Source: CBDAPU01 sp965198875 (GTDB taxonomy: Bacteria; Pseudomonadota; Gammaproteobacteria; Eutrophobiales; Eutrophobiaceae). From it: DNA of 64,000 bases. Below the pieces are notes generated by a model. That model had not been told where the DNA came from. It ran no database searches and saw only the letters and a program-made list of their open reading frames with translations. A program made the position numbers and the translations under genes. Shown here piece by piece: positions 18,036 through 28,172 of this stretch. Within the stretch, counting starts at the first letter, position 1, and every line of letters starts with the position of its first letter. The stretch covers positions 3,719-67,718 of the forward strand of contig CBDAPU010000002.1 of NCBI GenBank assembly GCA_965198875.1. Reading direction: 5' to 3'.

Positions 18036-20303
18036 TTAAGATAATATCCTCACCGATTGCCGATCCTCACCCTTCGCCAACACACGGCCAATAACAACCG
18101 CACGGGTATATCCCAGGCTCGCCAGTTCTTTCACGCATTGCTCAGCGCATGCCCGTGGCACGCTGGCGAGTAATCCGCCCGATGTCTGTGGATCAAACAA
18201 CAAAGGATAACGCGGATCTTCTGCCACCTGTTCAGCATCAACAACAGCGCGGCGCAATCTTGCATTCCGGGGTTGTAGCGAGCTGAGTATCCCTTGCGCC
18301 ACCGTCTCATCAGCGCCTTCAAGATACGGGATGGCGTTAAGATCAATTTCAACATCAAGGCCGGAAGGTTCTACCATTTCAACCAGGTGCCCCAGAAGAC
18401 CAAAGCCCGTCACATCAGTACAAGCGGTAGCGCCATGTGCATACAAACATGCCGCCGCCGCCCGGTTAGACTGGATCATGCTGCCCAATGCCGCCGCTAT
18501 CCAGCGGCCTTTTGCCTGATAGCGCATATCGGCCGCAAACAACGTACCGGTACCGATTGCTTTGGTCAGTATGAGGTGATCACCCACACACATGCCGGCC
18601 TTACGCAGGATATTGTCTTTATCTATCAGACCATTTGCAGAAAAACCCAATGACAAGTCCTCTCCCTCACAGGTATGCCCGCCAACAAGCGCCGTATTCG
18701 CCTCATTCAATACTTTTAATGCACCCTGCATCAGGTGTTTGAGCAACTCTTCTACTTTCTCCTCACTGCCATAGGGCAGGGTCACGACAGACAAGGCCGA
18801 TTGCGGCTCGGCGCCCATAGCATACAGATCACTCAAGGCATGGTTCGCCGCCACTTGTCCGAAGAGATAAGGATCATCGATAAAAGCACGAAACGAATCG
18901 ATGGTGTGCACCATCATTTTACCAGTGGGAACACTGAGGATGGCCGCATCATCGGGCTCATATAATCCAATCAACACATCCTCACGGCGGATCGGTTCAA
19001 GTGCCGCCAGCGCCTTTCCAAGCGCCGTGGCCCCCACCTTCGCACCGCAACCACCACAGCGCATGGCGGTGGCGGAGAGCGCCTTGATCGCCTCCTCATT
19101 AGCAAGACCAGGATGTATATCTAATCCATCATCATCCCGCATCTTTGGAAGCCGATTAAACTTATCCATAAACCGTTGATCTATCCAGTCTTTCCAGCGC
19201 CAGACCCAGGCGCCCTCCAACGCCCACCATGAACGGGAGGCAATCGCATATTTCTCTCCCGTAGATATTAAGCCAAGAAATGCCTTTTGCGGGCGGAATG
19301 GTTTGAGGCAATGCCCCAGTAACTTGTTTCTAAGGTTCCGTGTCAAAGGGGCGCCTTGGCGAGTAGCGAAGACGCCGGATTTGGCTCTTGGGTGGTTGAG
19401 AACATGGGCGATATCACCGGCTGCAAAGACCCCCGGGTGGGAGGTGGATTCAAGCGTATCGTCAACCTTCATAAACCCCTGCTCATCAACATCCAGACCA
19501 GCCCCCTGTAACCACTTCTGGGCGCTGGCCATGGTGACCCAGAAAATCTCGTCCGCCTCAAACGGCTCATGCTGAGAGAAACACAAGGTCTTCTCTTTCA
19601 CTTCGCTCACCCGGCGCTGCGTATGGACTTTTACACCTCTCTCGGCCAACACACGATGAAACTTCTTACGCACACGGGGGTTATGGGTGATCAGAATATC
19701 GCTCGCATCGGTAAACAGATGATATTCAAGCCTGTTGCTTCGCGCCCCCCGGGTTTTTAATAGTTGATTTAGTCGGTATTGAATGGACAGGATCAATTCA
19801 ACACCACCGGCGCCGGCGCCCACAACACCAATTCGCATGTTGCCCTCCTTTGCCAGGATCCTCGCACAGACACGCTCCCATCTGCTCACAAACTGATCGA
19901 TGGGCTTTACCGGAATAACGTGATGATCGGCGCCGGGCACAACACTCGTATTCGGTGCAGAGCCGATATTGATGGACAGTACATCGTAATGGATATCAGG
20001 CCGGCCCTTGCAAATAATTATCTTCTGCTCAGGCGCAAGGCCGATCACATTATCGTGAAAAAACCGGGCGCCTGCAAACCGGGAAAGTGGCAGCAGATCA
20101 ATGTGGGCGTCGTCAAATGTGTAATGGCCAGCGATATATCCCGGCAACATACCCGAATAAGGCGCCTGCAGATCCCGGCTTATCAATGTTATGCGTACAC
20201 CCGGGATAGGCTTCATGCCGAACTTTTTTAATACCGTCACATGGGCGTGACCGCCCCCTATCAGCACCAGATCCTGGAATACCGGTGTGTGCTCCCGCTT
20301 CAT
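18036..20303 (-). CDS. selD: NAD(P)/FAD oxidoreductase - selenide, water dikinase fusion
   Basis: A 755-residue two-domain protein. Residues ~10-390 form an NDH-2-like pyridine nucleotide-disulfide oxidoreductase: LVLIGGGHAHVTVL near 12-25, the second nucleotide site IGVVGAGAGG, and FAAGDIAHV. Residues ~408-755 are SelD: catalytic Cys and Lys in GGCGAKVG, ATP/metal segment DDAAILSV, and NHALSDLYAMGAEP. SelD makes selenophosphate from selenide and ATP; the flavoprotein part may supply reduced selenium (inference). Selenophosphate could feed the nearby SenB or selenocysteine/selenouridine synthesis. No selenoprotein is visible in this window. Confidence 0.9.
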   Translation of the reverse strand: MKREHTPVFQDLVLIGGGHAHVTVLKKFGMKPIPGVRITLISRDLQAPYSGMLPGYIAGHYTFDDAHIDLLPLSRFAGARFFHDNVIGLAPEQKIIICKGRPDIHYDVLSINIGSAPNTSVVPGADHHVIPVKPIDQFVSRWERVCARILAKEGNMRIGVVGAGAGGVELILSIQYRLNQLLKTRGARSNRLEYHLFTDASDILITHNPRVRKKFHRVLAERGVKVHTQRRVSEVKEKTLCFSQHEPFEADEIFWVTMASAQKWLQGAGLDVDEQGFMKVDDTLESTSHPGVFAAGDIAHVLNHPRAKSGVFATRQGAPLTRNLRNKLLGHCLKPFRPQKAFLGLISTGEKYAIASRSWWALEGAWVWRWKDWIDQRFMDKFNRLPKMRDDDGLDIHPGLANEEAIKALSATAMRCGGCGAKVGATALGKALAALEPIRREDVLIGLYEPDDAAILSVPTGKMMVHTIDSFRAFIDDPYLFGQVAANHALSDLYAMGAEPQSALSVVTLPYGSEEKVEELLKHLMQGALKVLNEANTALVGGHTCEGEDLSLGFSANGLIDKDNILRKAGMCVGDHLILTKAIGTGTLFAADMRYQAKGRWIAAALGSMIQSNRAAAACLYAHGATACTDVTGFGLLGHLVEMVEPSGLDVEIDLNAIPYLEGADETVAQGILSSLQPRNARLRRAVVDAEQVAEDPRYPLLFDPQTSGGLLASVPRACAEQCVKELASLGYTRAVVIGRVLAKGEDRQSVRILS

Positions 20304-20675
20304 GTTATCGATGAGCCAATACGGATAACAATAACAGGGCCCATGACAAACCGGCGTGCGTCACAATCATATCTATCTCAAAATCAAGCCTGTCCACCCG
20401 CCTGGCCGTTGCAAGATAGCCGGATAGCGATGATCACGGCGCTGATGAACCTTATCTGCACGCCCTTACACAGGCCGGCAGGTAACATCGCCCACCTCCA
20501 ATGCCTGTCACGGCGCTCAAGTGCAACATGGTGAAGCACACAGCATGGAAGCGCCATCAGACATGCAATGCCTATGCCCTTAAAGCGATGTAAACAGATG
20601 ATGCCCCATCTAAGGTTTGCTGATCACACACAACATCCAGGCGCCGCCAGTTGATGATGGCTTGTATGATGGCTT
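20304..20675 (-). other. Intergenic region with no recognised gene
   Basis: About 370 nt between the SelD-fusion start and the nhaD stop. Short frames occur on both strands but none resembles a family. The promoter of the SelD fusion probably lies in the first 100 nt. Confidence 0.5.
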
Positions 20676-22169
20676 CTATGAGCCCAATGGCCTGGATAGA
20701 AAGTCCCAGAAAAGAATAAAAAAGACCGTGGAAATAGTCAGGGCCAACAACATAACCGGCAAACCCTTCTTGAACCACAGCCCCGGGCTGATCCGTAAGT
20801 TGGGATTATTCTCTTCTCTGGCTAACCGCTCTGAAATGGTGACGATATACACATTGGCGGTTGAACCGATATGCGTGCCGTTACCCCCCATACCGACGCC
20901 GATAGCCAACCCCCACCACAGTGGGGTGACGTTAATGCCGACTGTCTCCATGCTCAATATGATAGGTATCATCGCCGCTGTAAACGGAATGTTATCAATC
21001 GCCGCCGACAAGATGGCGCCTACCCACATCAATATAATCGTCGCCATTAACAGGTCCTGCTGCACAAACGGCAAGATATATTGCCCCACATAGATCAGAA
21101 ACTGACTGTGCTCAACCCCCCCCACCAACATGAACAAGGCGATAAAAAACACCAGCAAGTTAATCTCCACATGCTCAAAGGTGGTCTCCATCACAATCTC
21201 CCGTGAGACCAGTTTCAGTGCGACCATGCCGATGGCGGCCACAAACCAGGGCTCCCAATGCAGTGCGTGGTGAAACATAAACAGGAACACCATGATCCCC
21301 AGAATGATTAACGAGGCGTTCCACACCTTTTGATTCTTTACTTCTACCTGATAGTCCGACACGTCCTTTGGCGTTTGTTTTAACTCTTCCCTGAAAAGAA
21401 ATCTTAAGAAAACAAGCACCCCCATCCAGACAAAGAACACCGGCGGCACCATGTGTCTGGCAAAATCGTTAAAGGAAATACTCGCCGCCGAGCCGATCAT
21501 CAGATTGGGCGGGTCGCCCACCAATGTGGCCACACCACCGGTATTGGAGAGCACCGCCGCCGCCAGCAGGTAAGGGATCGGGGTGACGTTTTGTGCCCGT
21601 GCAATAAGAATAATCAGCGGGCCGAATATGACGACCGTAGTCACGTTGTCCAACAACAGCGACAACACCGTGACACAGGTGCCGGTCAGCGCCAGCAACA
21701 TATACAGGCGCCCTTTACTGAAATCGGCTATCTTGTAGGCCAGCATATCGAACCCGCCGGTGGGGATCATCATGGCCACGATGGTCATCATGGCGCCCAG
21801 AAGAAACACCACATTCCAGTCAACGGCGTCTATCGCCAGCTCCGGTGTGTAGAAGCCATAGATCTGGCCCACTATGACGATGGCGACGGCGCCGGTTGCG
21901 GCACATTTCACCCGTTCGATACCATGCAACATCTCGGTGAAAATCATAATAAATGTGAGCGCTAAAATAATCGCCGACACCAACATCCCCTCGTTAAACT
22001 CAAGGGGCTCATCAATGGATATGGGCTCGGCCTGTCCCGTGGCGGCCAATGCCAGCGCCGGGACAAGCATCATCGCCAAAATGCTGCAAATTATTCTTGT
22101 TATCATTATTCGTTCCTGCTGTTGGAGAAAAACAAACCGCAACCTTGCATTGCGGCGCTCAGCGGTCAA
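20676..22169 (-). CDS. nhaD: NhaD-type Na+/H+ antiporter
   Basis: A 497-residue inner-membrane protein of the ArsB/NhaD ion-transporter superfamily with about 12 hydrophobic segments. Motifs typical of NhaD: LLDNVTTVVIFGP, LSNTGGVATLVGDPPN, SAAIDNIPFTAAMIP and GMGGNGTHIGSTAN near the C-terminus. An upstream M and hydrophobic N-terminus act as signal anchor; translation could also start at the internal ATG near residue 22. It exchanges Na+ (or Li+) for protons, consistent with a saline or alkaline habitat (inference). Likely monocistronic. Confidence 0.92.
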   Translation of the reverse strand: MTAERRNARLRFVFLQQQERIMITRIICSILAMMLVPALALAATGQAEPISIDEPLEFNEGMLVSAIILALTFIMIFTEMLHGIERVKCAATGAVAIVIVGQIYGFYTPELAIDAVDWNVVFLLGAMMTIVAMMIPTGGFDMLAYKIADFSKGRLYMLLALTGTCVTVLSLLLDNVTTVVIFGPLIILIARAQNVTPIPYLLAAAVLSNTGGVATLVGDPPNLMIGSAASISFNDFARHMVPPVFFVWMGVLVFLRFLFREELKQTPKDVSDYQVEVKNQKVWNASLIILGIMVFLFMFHHALHWEPWFVAAIGMVALKLVSREIVMETTFEHVEINLLVFFIALFMLVGGVEHSQFLIYVGQYILPFVQQDLLMATIILMWVGAILSAAIDNIPFTAAMIPIILSMETVGINVTPLWWGLAIGVGMGGNGTHIGSTANVYIVTISERLAREENNPNLRISPGLWFKKGLPVMLLALTISTVFFILFWDFLSRPLGS

Positions 22170-22604
22170 AACCCGGAGCTCTCAAGATTATATATGAAAT
22201 TGATTTTAAGTTTACACATTTAAGTATCAGGAAATAGAAAAACCGGATAACCCATTGAAAAAATCAGCATCCGCCAGCAGATGCACGCAAATTGTGGCGG
22301 CGCAACCCCGGCTTGCCTTGACATTCAAACACATCCTTCAAGACCCTGCATGGCGGTGTTGTTGTCCATGCCCTCCCGCCACATCATGGCCGATGCGGTT
22401 AGGCCTTTAATCCGGCAAGCTGTATCGCAATACGGGCGCTCGCCCATCGCCTTCGGGAAGTGCAACCGGTTGATGAGATGATGTGCGAGATGATTGCTTC
22501 GCCTTTCCCGATGGTGCACGAGAACCGGTCGGGGCGAGCCTCGGCGAAAAATCCCGCATTTCGATAAAACCCGCCGCATCGCATTTAAGGTATAATGCCC
22601 CGCT
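22170..22604 (+). other. Intergenic region between divergent nhaD and SCO genes
   Basis: About 435 nt that should carry the promoters of nhaD (minus) and the SCO operon (plus). Frames on both strands exist but show no family similarity. The GC-rich segment 22430-22560 has short inverted repeats; I see no defined operator. Confidence 0.5.
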
Positions 22605-23258
22605 ATGATCAGGAAACAATCACTGAAGATGGGCCTGTTGGTTACCGCCCTGGTCGTTATCGGAGCGGCGCTCGGGGTAATGAGCGCCAAATACCAGCAT
22701 CAACCCCCGGGGCCCCGACCAGCGGATATTGAAGGTCTCCTGTGGCCAAAGCCCAAAACCCTGACGCCGTTTACTGCTATCGATCACAAAAACAACACCT
22801 TCACCCTGTCCGGCTTAAACGGCAAATGGTCATTTCTGTTCTTTGGTTATACGAACTGCCCTGACGTCTGTCCCATCACCCTGTCGGTCATGGACAAGGT
22901 ACACCAGGCATTGGCTCGATCTGAAAACCCGCCCGATATGCAAACGCTGTTCATCTCGGTTGATCCGGAGCGGGATACGCCTGAAAAGCTCGATCAATAC
23001 GTCACCTATTTTAATCCCGGTTTTATCGGCCTGGGCGGCTCGGTTGAGCAAGTGAGGGGGCTAACGAAACAGATCGGCGTCGCTTACTATCTAAATAAAA
23101 CCAGTGATACTGAAAATTATCTGGTCGATCACAGCGCCTCGCTTTTTCTCATCGATCCCAAAGGCCGGCTCATCGCCATATTCTCCGCTCCCCATGAGGC
23201 GGCGCCCATTACCAGCAAGTTTAATCAGATCCGTAAACTCACCAGCAAAGAAGTTTGA
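22605..23258 (+). CDS. SCO1/SenC/PrrC family copper chaperone
   Basis: A 217-residue protein with an N-terminal membrane anchor (residues ~10-27) and a thioredoxin-like domain. The CuA-assembly motif has Cys85 and Cys89 (TNCPDVCP), with the metal His176 in VDHSAS and the SVDPERDTPE segment. It delivers copper or acts as thiol reductase for cytochrome oxidase. The next gene, a PCuAC protein, overlaps its stop by 4 nt, forming a copper-delivery pair. The SenC name here is the historical cytochrome-oxidase one, unrelated to selenium. Confidence 0.92.
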   Translation: MIRKQSLKMGLLVTALVVIGAALGVMSAKYQHQPPGPRPADIEGLLWPKPKTLTPFTAIDHKNNTFTLSGLNGKWSFLFFGYTNCPDVCPITLSVMDKVHQALARSENPPDMQTLFISVDPERDTPEKLDQYVTYFNPGFIGLGGSVEQVRGLTKQIGVAYYLNKTSDTENYLVDHSASLFLIDPKGRLIAIFSAPHEAAPITSKFNQIRKLTSKEV

Positions 23259-23704
23259 TATTCTCTCCTGGATATTTTTTAGCCGCCCTGTCCTTTCACT
23301 GTCTCGCGATCAAGGCCGGTGAGGGCATTGCGATCCATGAGCCGTGGATAAATGAATCCCCACCCGGGATTGAGATAAACGCAGGCTATATGGCTATTGA
23401 AAACCGATCAGCGCAAGCGGTGACCTTAACCAAAGTACACAGCGATAGCTATGCGCGCATAGAGATCCATCAATCCCGGATTGTGGCTGGCATGGCGATG
23501 ATGCAAAAACGGGAGGGGATCACAATACCGGCAAAGGGTTTTATCTCGTTAGCGCCGGCCGGTGATCACCTGATGTTGTTTGATCCCGTCAAACCGATCA
23601 GGCGTGATCATCTCATCAAACTGACGTTTACATTCTCAGACGGCAGCGCACTTGATTGTGACGTGCCGGTCAAACAGGCCGGCCCGCAACATCAACATCA
23701 TTAA
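23255..23704 (+). CDS. PCuAC-type periplasmic copper chaperone
   Basis: A 149-residue protein starting with TTG at 23255, overlapping the SCO stop. It has a hydrophobic export signal, then a cupredoxin-like domain with the copper signature His72, Met80/82/83, His105 and Met107 (HxnM...HxM). The C-terminus is His-rich (QHQHH), which could add copper ligands. It works with SCO in cytochrome oxidase CuA loading (family knowledge). Confidence 0.85.
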   Translation: MIFSPGYFLAALSFHCLAIKAGEGIAIHEPWINESPPGIEINAGYMAIENRSAQAVTLTKVHSDSYARIEIHQSRIVAGMAMMQKREGITIPAKGFISLAPAGDHLMLFDPVKPIRRDHLIKLTFTFSDGSALDCDVPVKQAGPQHQHH

Positions 23705-23714
23705 AGGCGGTATC

Positions 23715-24572
23715 ATGTGGGAGCTAATGAGTCCTTATCTACAAAAGCTGCTGCCACAACATCTGTTGTCACAGTGGGTGTACAGGGCGACACGCTGGAC
23801 CTTCTCGCCCTGGAAAAACTGGCTCATTCGCATCATCATTAACAAATACAACATTGACATGAGCCTGGCCGCCGGCGCCTCTCTTGAGGAATACGCATCG
23901 TTTAATGATTTTTTTACTCGCAGGCTGAGACCCGAAAGCAGGCCGATAGCATCAATCGCGGGTGGTCTGACTTCCCCGGTTGACGCCACCGTCAGTGCGG
24001 CGGGCGAGATACAAAGCAATCAGCTCCTTCAGGTGAAAGGGAAGTATTATTCACTTGAGGCGCTGTTTCATCACGATAAGGAACTGGCGGCACATTATCT
24101 TGACGGCAGCTTTATCACCCTTTATCTATCACCGAGGGATTATCATCGTGTTCATATCCCCATAGATGGGGAGTTGGTGAGTATGTCGTATATACCCGGC
24201 AAGTTGTTTTCCGTGAATGCGGCGACGACAAACCGAATAGAGCGATTATTTACCAGAAACGAGCGCATTATCATCCGCTTTCAGACGTCCATCGGTAGGG
24301 TCGCGGTAGTATTGGTCGGCGCCATTTTTGTCGGCTCCATGGAGACTATCTGGCATGGTCGCATCACCCCGACAAAGACCCGTGCATATCAGAAGTGGGA
24401 ATACGAGAACACATCCATAAACAGACAATTCAGGCGTGGCGATGAAATTGGCAGGTTCAATATGGGCTCAACCGTGCTGGTGCTCACCGAGAAAGATAAA
24501 ATCAAATGGGACGCTCACTGTGTGCCGGGCAAATGGCTTGCCATGGGAGAGCAGATCGCCACGTCCATCTAG
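23715..24572 (+). CDS. psd: Phosphatidylserine decarboxylase proenzyme
   Basis: Converts phosphatidylserine to phosphatidylethanolamine at the inner membrane. It has 285 residues from the ATG at 23715, which follows AAAGGCGG; a longer upstream frame overlaps the PCuAC gene and is less likely. FNDFFTRRLRPESRPI near 49-64 and the C-terminal self-cleavage site GST in FNMGSTVLVL are both present. The protein is therefore expected to self-process to the pyruvoyl form. Confidence 0.93.
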   Translation: MWELMSPYLQKLLPQHLLSQWVYRATRWTFSPWKNWLIRIIINKYNIDMSLAAGASLEEYASFNDFFTRRLRPESRPIASIAGGLTSPVDATVSAAGEIQSNQLLQVKGKYYSLEALFHHDKELAAHYLDGSFITLYLSPRDYHRVHIPIDGELVSMSYIPGKLFSVNAATTNRIERLFTRNERIIIRFQTSIGRVAVVLVGAIFVGSMETIWHGRITPTKTRAYQKWEYENTSINRQFRRGDEIGRFNMGSTVLVLTEKDKIKWDAHCVPGKWLAMGEQIATSI

Positions 24573-24627
24573 CCTCAGCAAGGGGCAAACCCAGCCCTGT
24601 TCTCATTCATGCAAAGCGGTGCATTGC

Positions 24628-24966
24628 CTAGCTGTCTGGCTGGCCTGATCGAGTCCCCGCTGGCCACAGATAATGGCGTAGCTGATAGCGATAAATAAAC
24701 CCGGGGAAGGCGAACACAATAAACAAAAAAAACGTCACCGCATAGAACTCCCAGTCCTGAACGTGTATTTCACCCTGCATTTTTTTCTCTACCCCCAGCG
24801 CCAGAAAACCGCTTAGAAAATACAACATAAACCACTCACACAAACACATCAAAACGGACTTCTTCGAAGGCTTGATAAACAACAAAAAACGCTCGAAAAA
24901 CCAGGGGATGTTGGCGAGAACCACCGCCACTATGATCAACAACCAGACAACATGACTTGAGGACAT
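24628..24966 (-). CDS. DUF2818 family membrane protein
   Basis: A 112-residue protein with three hydrophobic segments (about 6-30, 43-60 and 72-92). It matches the small DUF2818 family found just after nuoN in many beta- and gammaproteobacteria, as here. It probably associates with complex I assembly or is a co-transcribed companion; function unknown. About 175 nt separate it from the nuoN stop. Confidence 0.75.
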   Translation of the reverse strand: MSSSHVVWLLIIVAVVLANIPWFFERFLLFIKPSKKSVLMCLCEWFMLYFLSGFLALGVEKKMQGEIHVQDWEFYAVTFFLFIVFAFPGFIYRYQLRHYLWPAGTRSGQPDS

Positions 24967-25141
24967 CTCGTGCCTGACTAATCACCGTAGCGACTATCTG
25001 TGATAGCGCCTTCATCAACCAGGCGGATCGGGTACGTCATGGACGACACCCCGAGGGGGTGTGGCCGTATTGACGGCGGGCAGGCGCTGTGCTCGAAGCG
25101 GGTAACATGATCACCTGGTCAGCGGATAATGGGAAAGGCGC

Positions 25142-26593
25142 TCAGAACCCCAACACCCTGGTGCAAACACCCATAAGCTGATCGGGAATAAACCCCAGCA
25201 ACAACAACACCAGTGCATTGACGCTGATCATCATACGCATGTGCTTACTCGCCTTGATTGCCGTCATGTGCTCGGGTTGATCGAAATACATCAGCTTGAC
25301 GATACGCAGATAATAATAGGCGCCGATCACTGAGAAGATCACGGCCAGGGCCGCCAGCCAGATATGACCGATGACGACGACTTCCTTGATGACGAACCAT
25401 TTCGCCCAAAAACCGGCAAAGGGAGGCACACCGGCCAGGGAAAACATCAGGATCAACATAATAAACGCAAACCACGGACTGCGCTCGGCCAAGCCCTTGA
25501 AATCATCCAGCTTGTCGGTTTCATAGTCCCTGCGTCCCAGCAAAATGATCATGCCGAAGGCGCCCATACTCATCAGCGCATACACCAGCACATAAAAAAG
25601 GGCGCTTGCATAATGGGCGGAGCCAATATCGGGCTGTATGCCCGGCAGAATACCCAGGATCAAAAACCCCATGTGGGCAATGGCCGAGTAGGCGAGCATT
25701 CTTTTTATATTCGTCTGGGCAATGGCGATCACATTGCCCGTGGCCATGGACAGCAGCGCCAGGATAATCAACATGCCCTGCCAATCCGTATGCAGGGGCT
25801 GCATACCATCCACCAACAGGCGGATGGCCATCGCCAGGGCCGCAATTTTAGGTGCGCTGGCGATAAACAGGGTAACCGGGGTCGGCGCACCTTCATAGAC
25901 ATCGGGCACCCACATGTGAAACGGCACGGCCCCCAGCTTAAAGGCAATCCCCGCCACCACAAACACGAGGCCAAATACCAGCAACATACTCATCTGACTC
26001 TGTGCTGCAATAAACCCGGCCAACTCCGGAAGGATCAAAGTCCCTGACGCCCCATATAAAATAGACATGCCGTATAACAACATGCCCGAGGCCAGGGCGC
26101 CGAGCACAAAGTATTTCATCGCCGCCTCCGATGCATCTGTCGAGTCCTTGTGCATCGCCACCATGGCGTATAAAGACAGAGACATAAGCTCCAGCCCCAT
26201 ATAGACCGTCAACATGCTGTAGGCGGAGACCATCACCAACATGCCTAACACGGCAAATAATCCGAGCACAAAATACTCGCCCCTCAGCCTGTCATGTTCC
26301 TTAAAATAATCATAGGAGTAGAAGAACACGACGATGGTCACAAGACAAATGGCGGCTTTCAGCAAGACACTCATCGGATCCAGAATAAAACTCTGATGGA
26401 ATACCGACACGCCCTCATCCGGGGAGAGATAAATCACCAGCAACATCACCGCCAGCAGGGAAAACTGGGTGAGCCAATAGGTGAGGGCCCGGCTCGGATC
26501 AGATGAGAACGTATCACAGATCAGGATCAGGCAGGCGAGGATCAACAACACCAGCTCCGGGATGAGAAATACCATTTCAGCGGACATGGGCAT
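25142..26593 (-). CDS. nuoN: NADH-quinone oxidoreductase subunit N
   Basis: Antiporter-like proton-pumping membrane subunit of complex I, 483 residues, about 14 hydrophobic segments. The conserved lysine/proline helix region KLGAVPFHMWVPDVYEG and the KRMLAYSAIAHMGF segment are present. It is the last nuo gene; its start lies 2 nt after the nuoM stop. Confidence 0.96.
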   Translation of the reverse strand: MPMSAEMVFLIPELVLLILACLILICDTFSSDPSRALTYWLTQFSLLAVMLLVIYLSPDEGVSVFHQSFILDPMSVLLKAAICLVTIVVFFYSYDYFKEHDRLRGEYFVLGLFAVLGMLVMVSAYSMLTVYMGLELMSLSLYAMVAMHKDSTDASEAAMKYFVLGALASGMLLYGMSILYGASGTLILPELAGFIAAQSQMSMLLVFGLVFVVAGIAFKLGAVPFHMWVPDVYEGAPTPVTLFIASAPKIAALAMAIRLLVDGMQPLHTDWQGMLIILALLSMATGNVIAIAQTNIKRMLAYSAIAHMGFLILGILPGIQPDIGSAHYASALFYVLVYALMSMGAFGMIILLGRRDYETDKLDDFKGLAERSPWFAFIMLILMFSLAGVPPFAGFWAKWFVIKEVVVIGHIWLAALAVIFSVIGAYYYLRIVKLMYFDQPEHMTAIKASKHMRMMISVNALVLLLLGFIPDQLMGVCTRVLGF

Positions 26594-26595
26594 GA

Positions 26596-28113
26596 TTATC
26601 CGATTTTCGATTGCAATACCTGTTCCACCAGGTGCTCGATGCTGGCGCGCATAATCTCAAACAGGGGCTCAGGCCAGATCCCGAACCACAGCACAACCAC
26701 CGCCAGCAGCGTCAGGAAAGCGCCCTCACGCAGGGAGATATCTTCCAGTCGGGCGACATTTTCATTGGCCACCTCGCCAAAGATCACCCGCTTGTACATC
26801 CACAGGGTGTAGGCGGCGCCCAGGATTAAGGTCATCGCCGCCACCATGGCAATCCAGGGGGCGGCCTGGAAACTGCTCAATATCACCAGGAACTCACCCA
26901 CAAACCCCGATGTGCCGGGCAGGCCGGCATTGGCCATGGCGAAGAGCATCATAAATGCGGCGAATACGGGCATGGTATTCACCACGCCGCCGTAGTCTGC
27001 AATGTCACGGCTATGGACCCGATCATACATGACGCCGACACACAGGAATAAGGCGGCGGAGATAAAGCCGTGGGAGATCATCTGCATCATGCCGCCTTCC
27101 AGCGCCATCGCCACACCGGCGCTCGCCCTGGTCTCAGCAAAGATGGCGAATATGACGAAGAAACCTAAGGTGACGAAACCCATGTGGGAGATGGACGAGT
27201 AGGCGATCAGCTTCTTCATGTCGGTCTGCACCAATGCCACAAAGCCGATGTAGGCAATCGCAATCAGTGAGAGGCCGATCATGAGACCATCAAAGGCGAA
27301 GCTCGCATCCGGGGTAATCGGCAAACTGAAACGAACAAACCCATAGCCGCCCATCTTCAGCATAACGGCCGCCAGCACCACCGATCCGCCCGTTGGCGCC
27401 TCAACATGGGCGTCCGGTAGCCAGGTGTGTACCGGCCACATGGGGATCTTCACGGCGAAGGCCAACAGGAATGCAATGAAGATCAGTTTTTGCACATCAA
27501 GCGATAAGGGCAGTTTATGCAGGTCGAGGATATAAAAACTGCCCATTCTGGAATACAGATAAAGCAAGGCCACCAGCATAAACACCGAGCCCAGAAAGGT
27601 GTAGAGAAAAAACTTCACGGTGGCGTAGACGCGATTTGGGCCGCCCCAAACACCGATGATCAAAAACATCGGGATCAACATGGCCTCCCAGAAAAAATAA
27701 AACAGGATGGCGTCCAGGGAGGTGAACACACCGATCATCAAGCCTTCCAGTATGAGAAAGGAGGCCATATATTGCGACAGGCGCCTCTCTATCACTTCCC
27801 AGCCGGCAATGATCACGATCACCGTGGTAAAGGTCGTCAGCAAGATGAGCGGCACGGCAATGCCGTCAACACCGAGATGATAATTAATATTGAAGGTCTC
27901 AATCCAGGGGCTGTATTCCACAAACTGCATCAGGTGCGTGCCGGGATCAAAACGCACATACAAAAGCACCGACAAGGCGAACACCAACAGCGCTATGGCC
28001 AGTGACAGTGTTTTCACTGTCTGCGCCTGCCGATCGCCGGCATAGAGCACAAACAGACCGCCGATAACAGGCGCCCAAACCAGTAAACTGAGCAGGGGTA
28101 GACTCTCAGACAT
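26596..28113 (-). CDS. nuoM: NADH-quinone oxidoreductase subunit M
   Basis: Antiporter-like subunit, 505 residues. Key features: the FFFWEAMLIPMF segment with the conserved Glu, KIPMWPVHTWLPDAHVEAP, and KKLIAYSSISHMGF. Upstream, 520 nt separate it from nuoL and contain a methyltransferase remnant and a small ORF, so the usual tight nuoL-nuoM junction is broken here. Confidence 0.96.
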   Translation of the reverse strand: MSESLPLLSLLVWAPVIGGLFVLYAGDRQAQTVKTLSLAIALLVFALSVLLYVRFDPGTHLMQFVEYSPWIETFNINYHLGVDGIAVPLILLTTFTTVIVIIAGWEVIERRLSQYMASFLILEGLMIGVFTSLDAILFYFFWEAMLIPMFLIIGVWGGPNRVYATVKFFLYTFLGSVFMLVALLYLYSRMGSFYILDLHKLPLSLDVQKLIFIAFLLAFAVKIPMWPVHTWLPDAHVEAPTGGSVVLAAVMLKMGGYGFVRFSLPITPDASFAFDGLMIGLSLIAIAYIGFVALVQTDMKKLIAYSSISHMGFVTLGFFVIFAIFAETRASAGVAMALEGGMMQMISHGFISAALFLCVGVMYDRVHSRDIADYGGVVNTMPVFAAFMMLFAMANAGLPGTSGFVGEFLVILSSFQAAPWIAMVAAMTLILGAAYTLWMYKRVIFGEVANENVARLEDISLREGAFLTLLAVVVLWFGIWPEPLFEIMRASIEHLVEQVLQSKIG

Positions 28114-28172
28114 GCCTGATAAGCGAAGTATAAAAGTAACGTATCATCACCGGCTTCGTGCCCCTTGCCGTA

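Noticed and set aside
21453..21965. 170-codon plus-strand ORF inside nhaD
   Set aside because: Antisense to a clear antiporter gene; His/Gln/Arg-rich text typical of antisense frames to membrane proteins.
22325..22690. 121-codon minus-strand ORF between nhaD and the SCO gene
   Set aside because: No family similarity, overlaps the SCO start and signal region, and has antisense-like composition.
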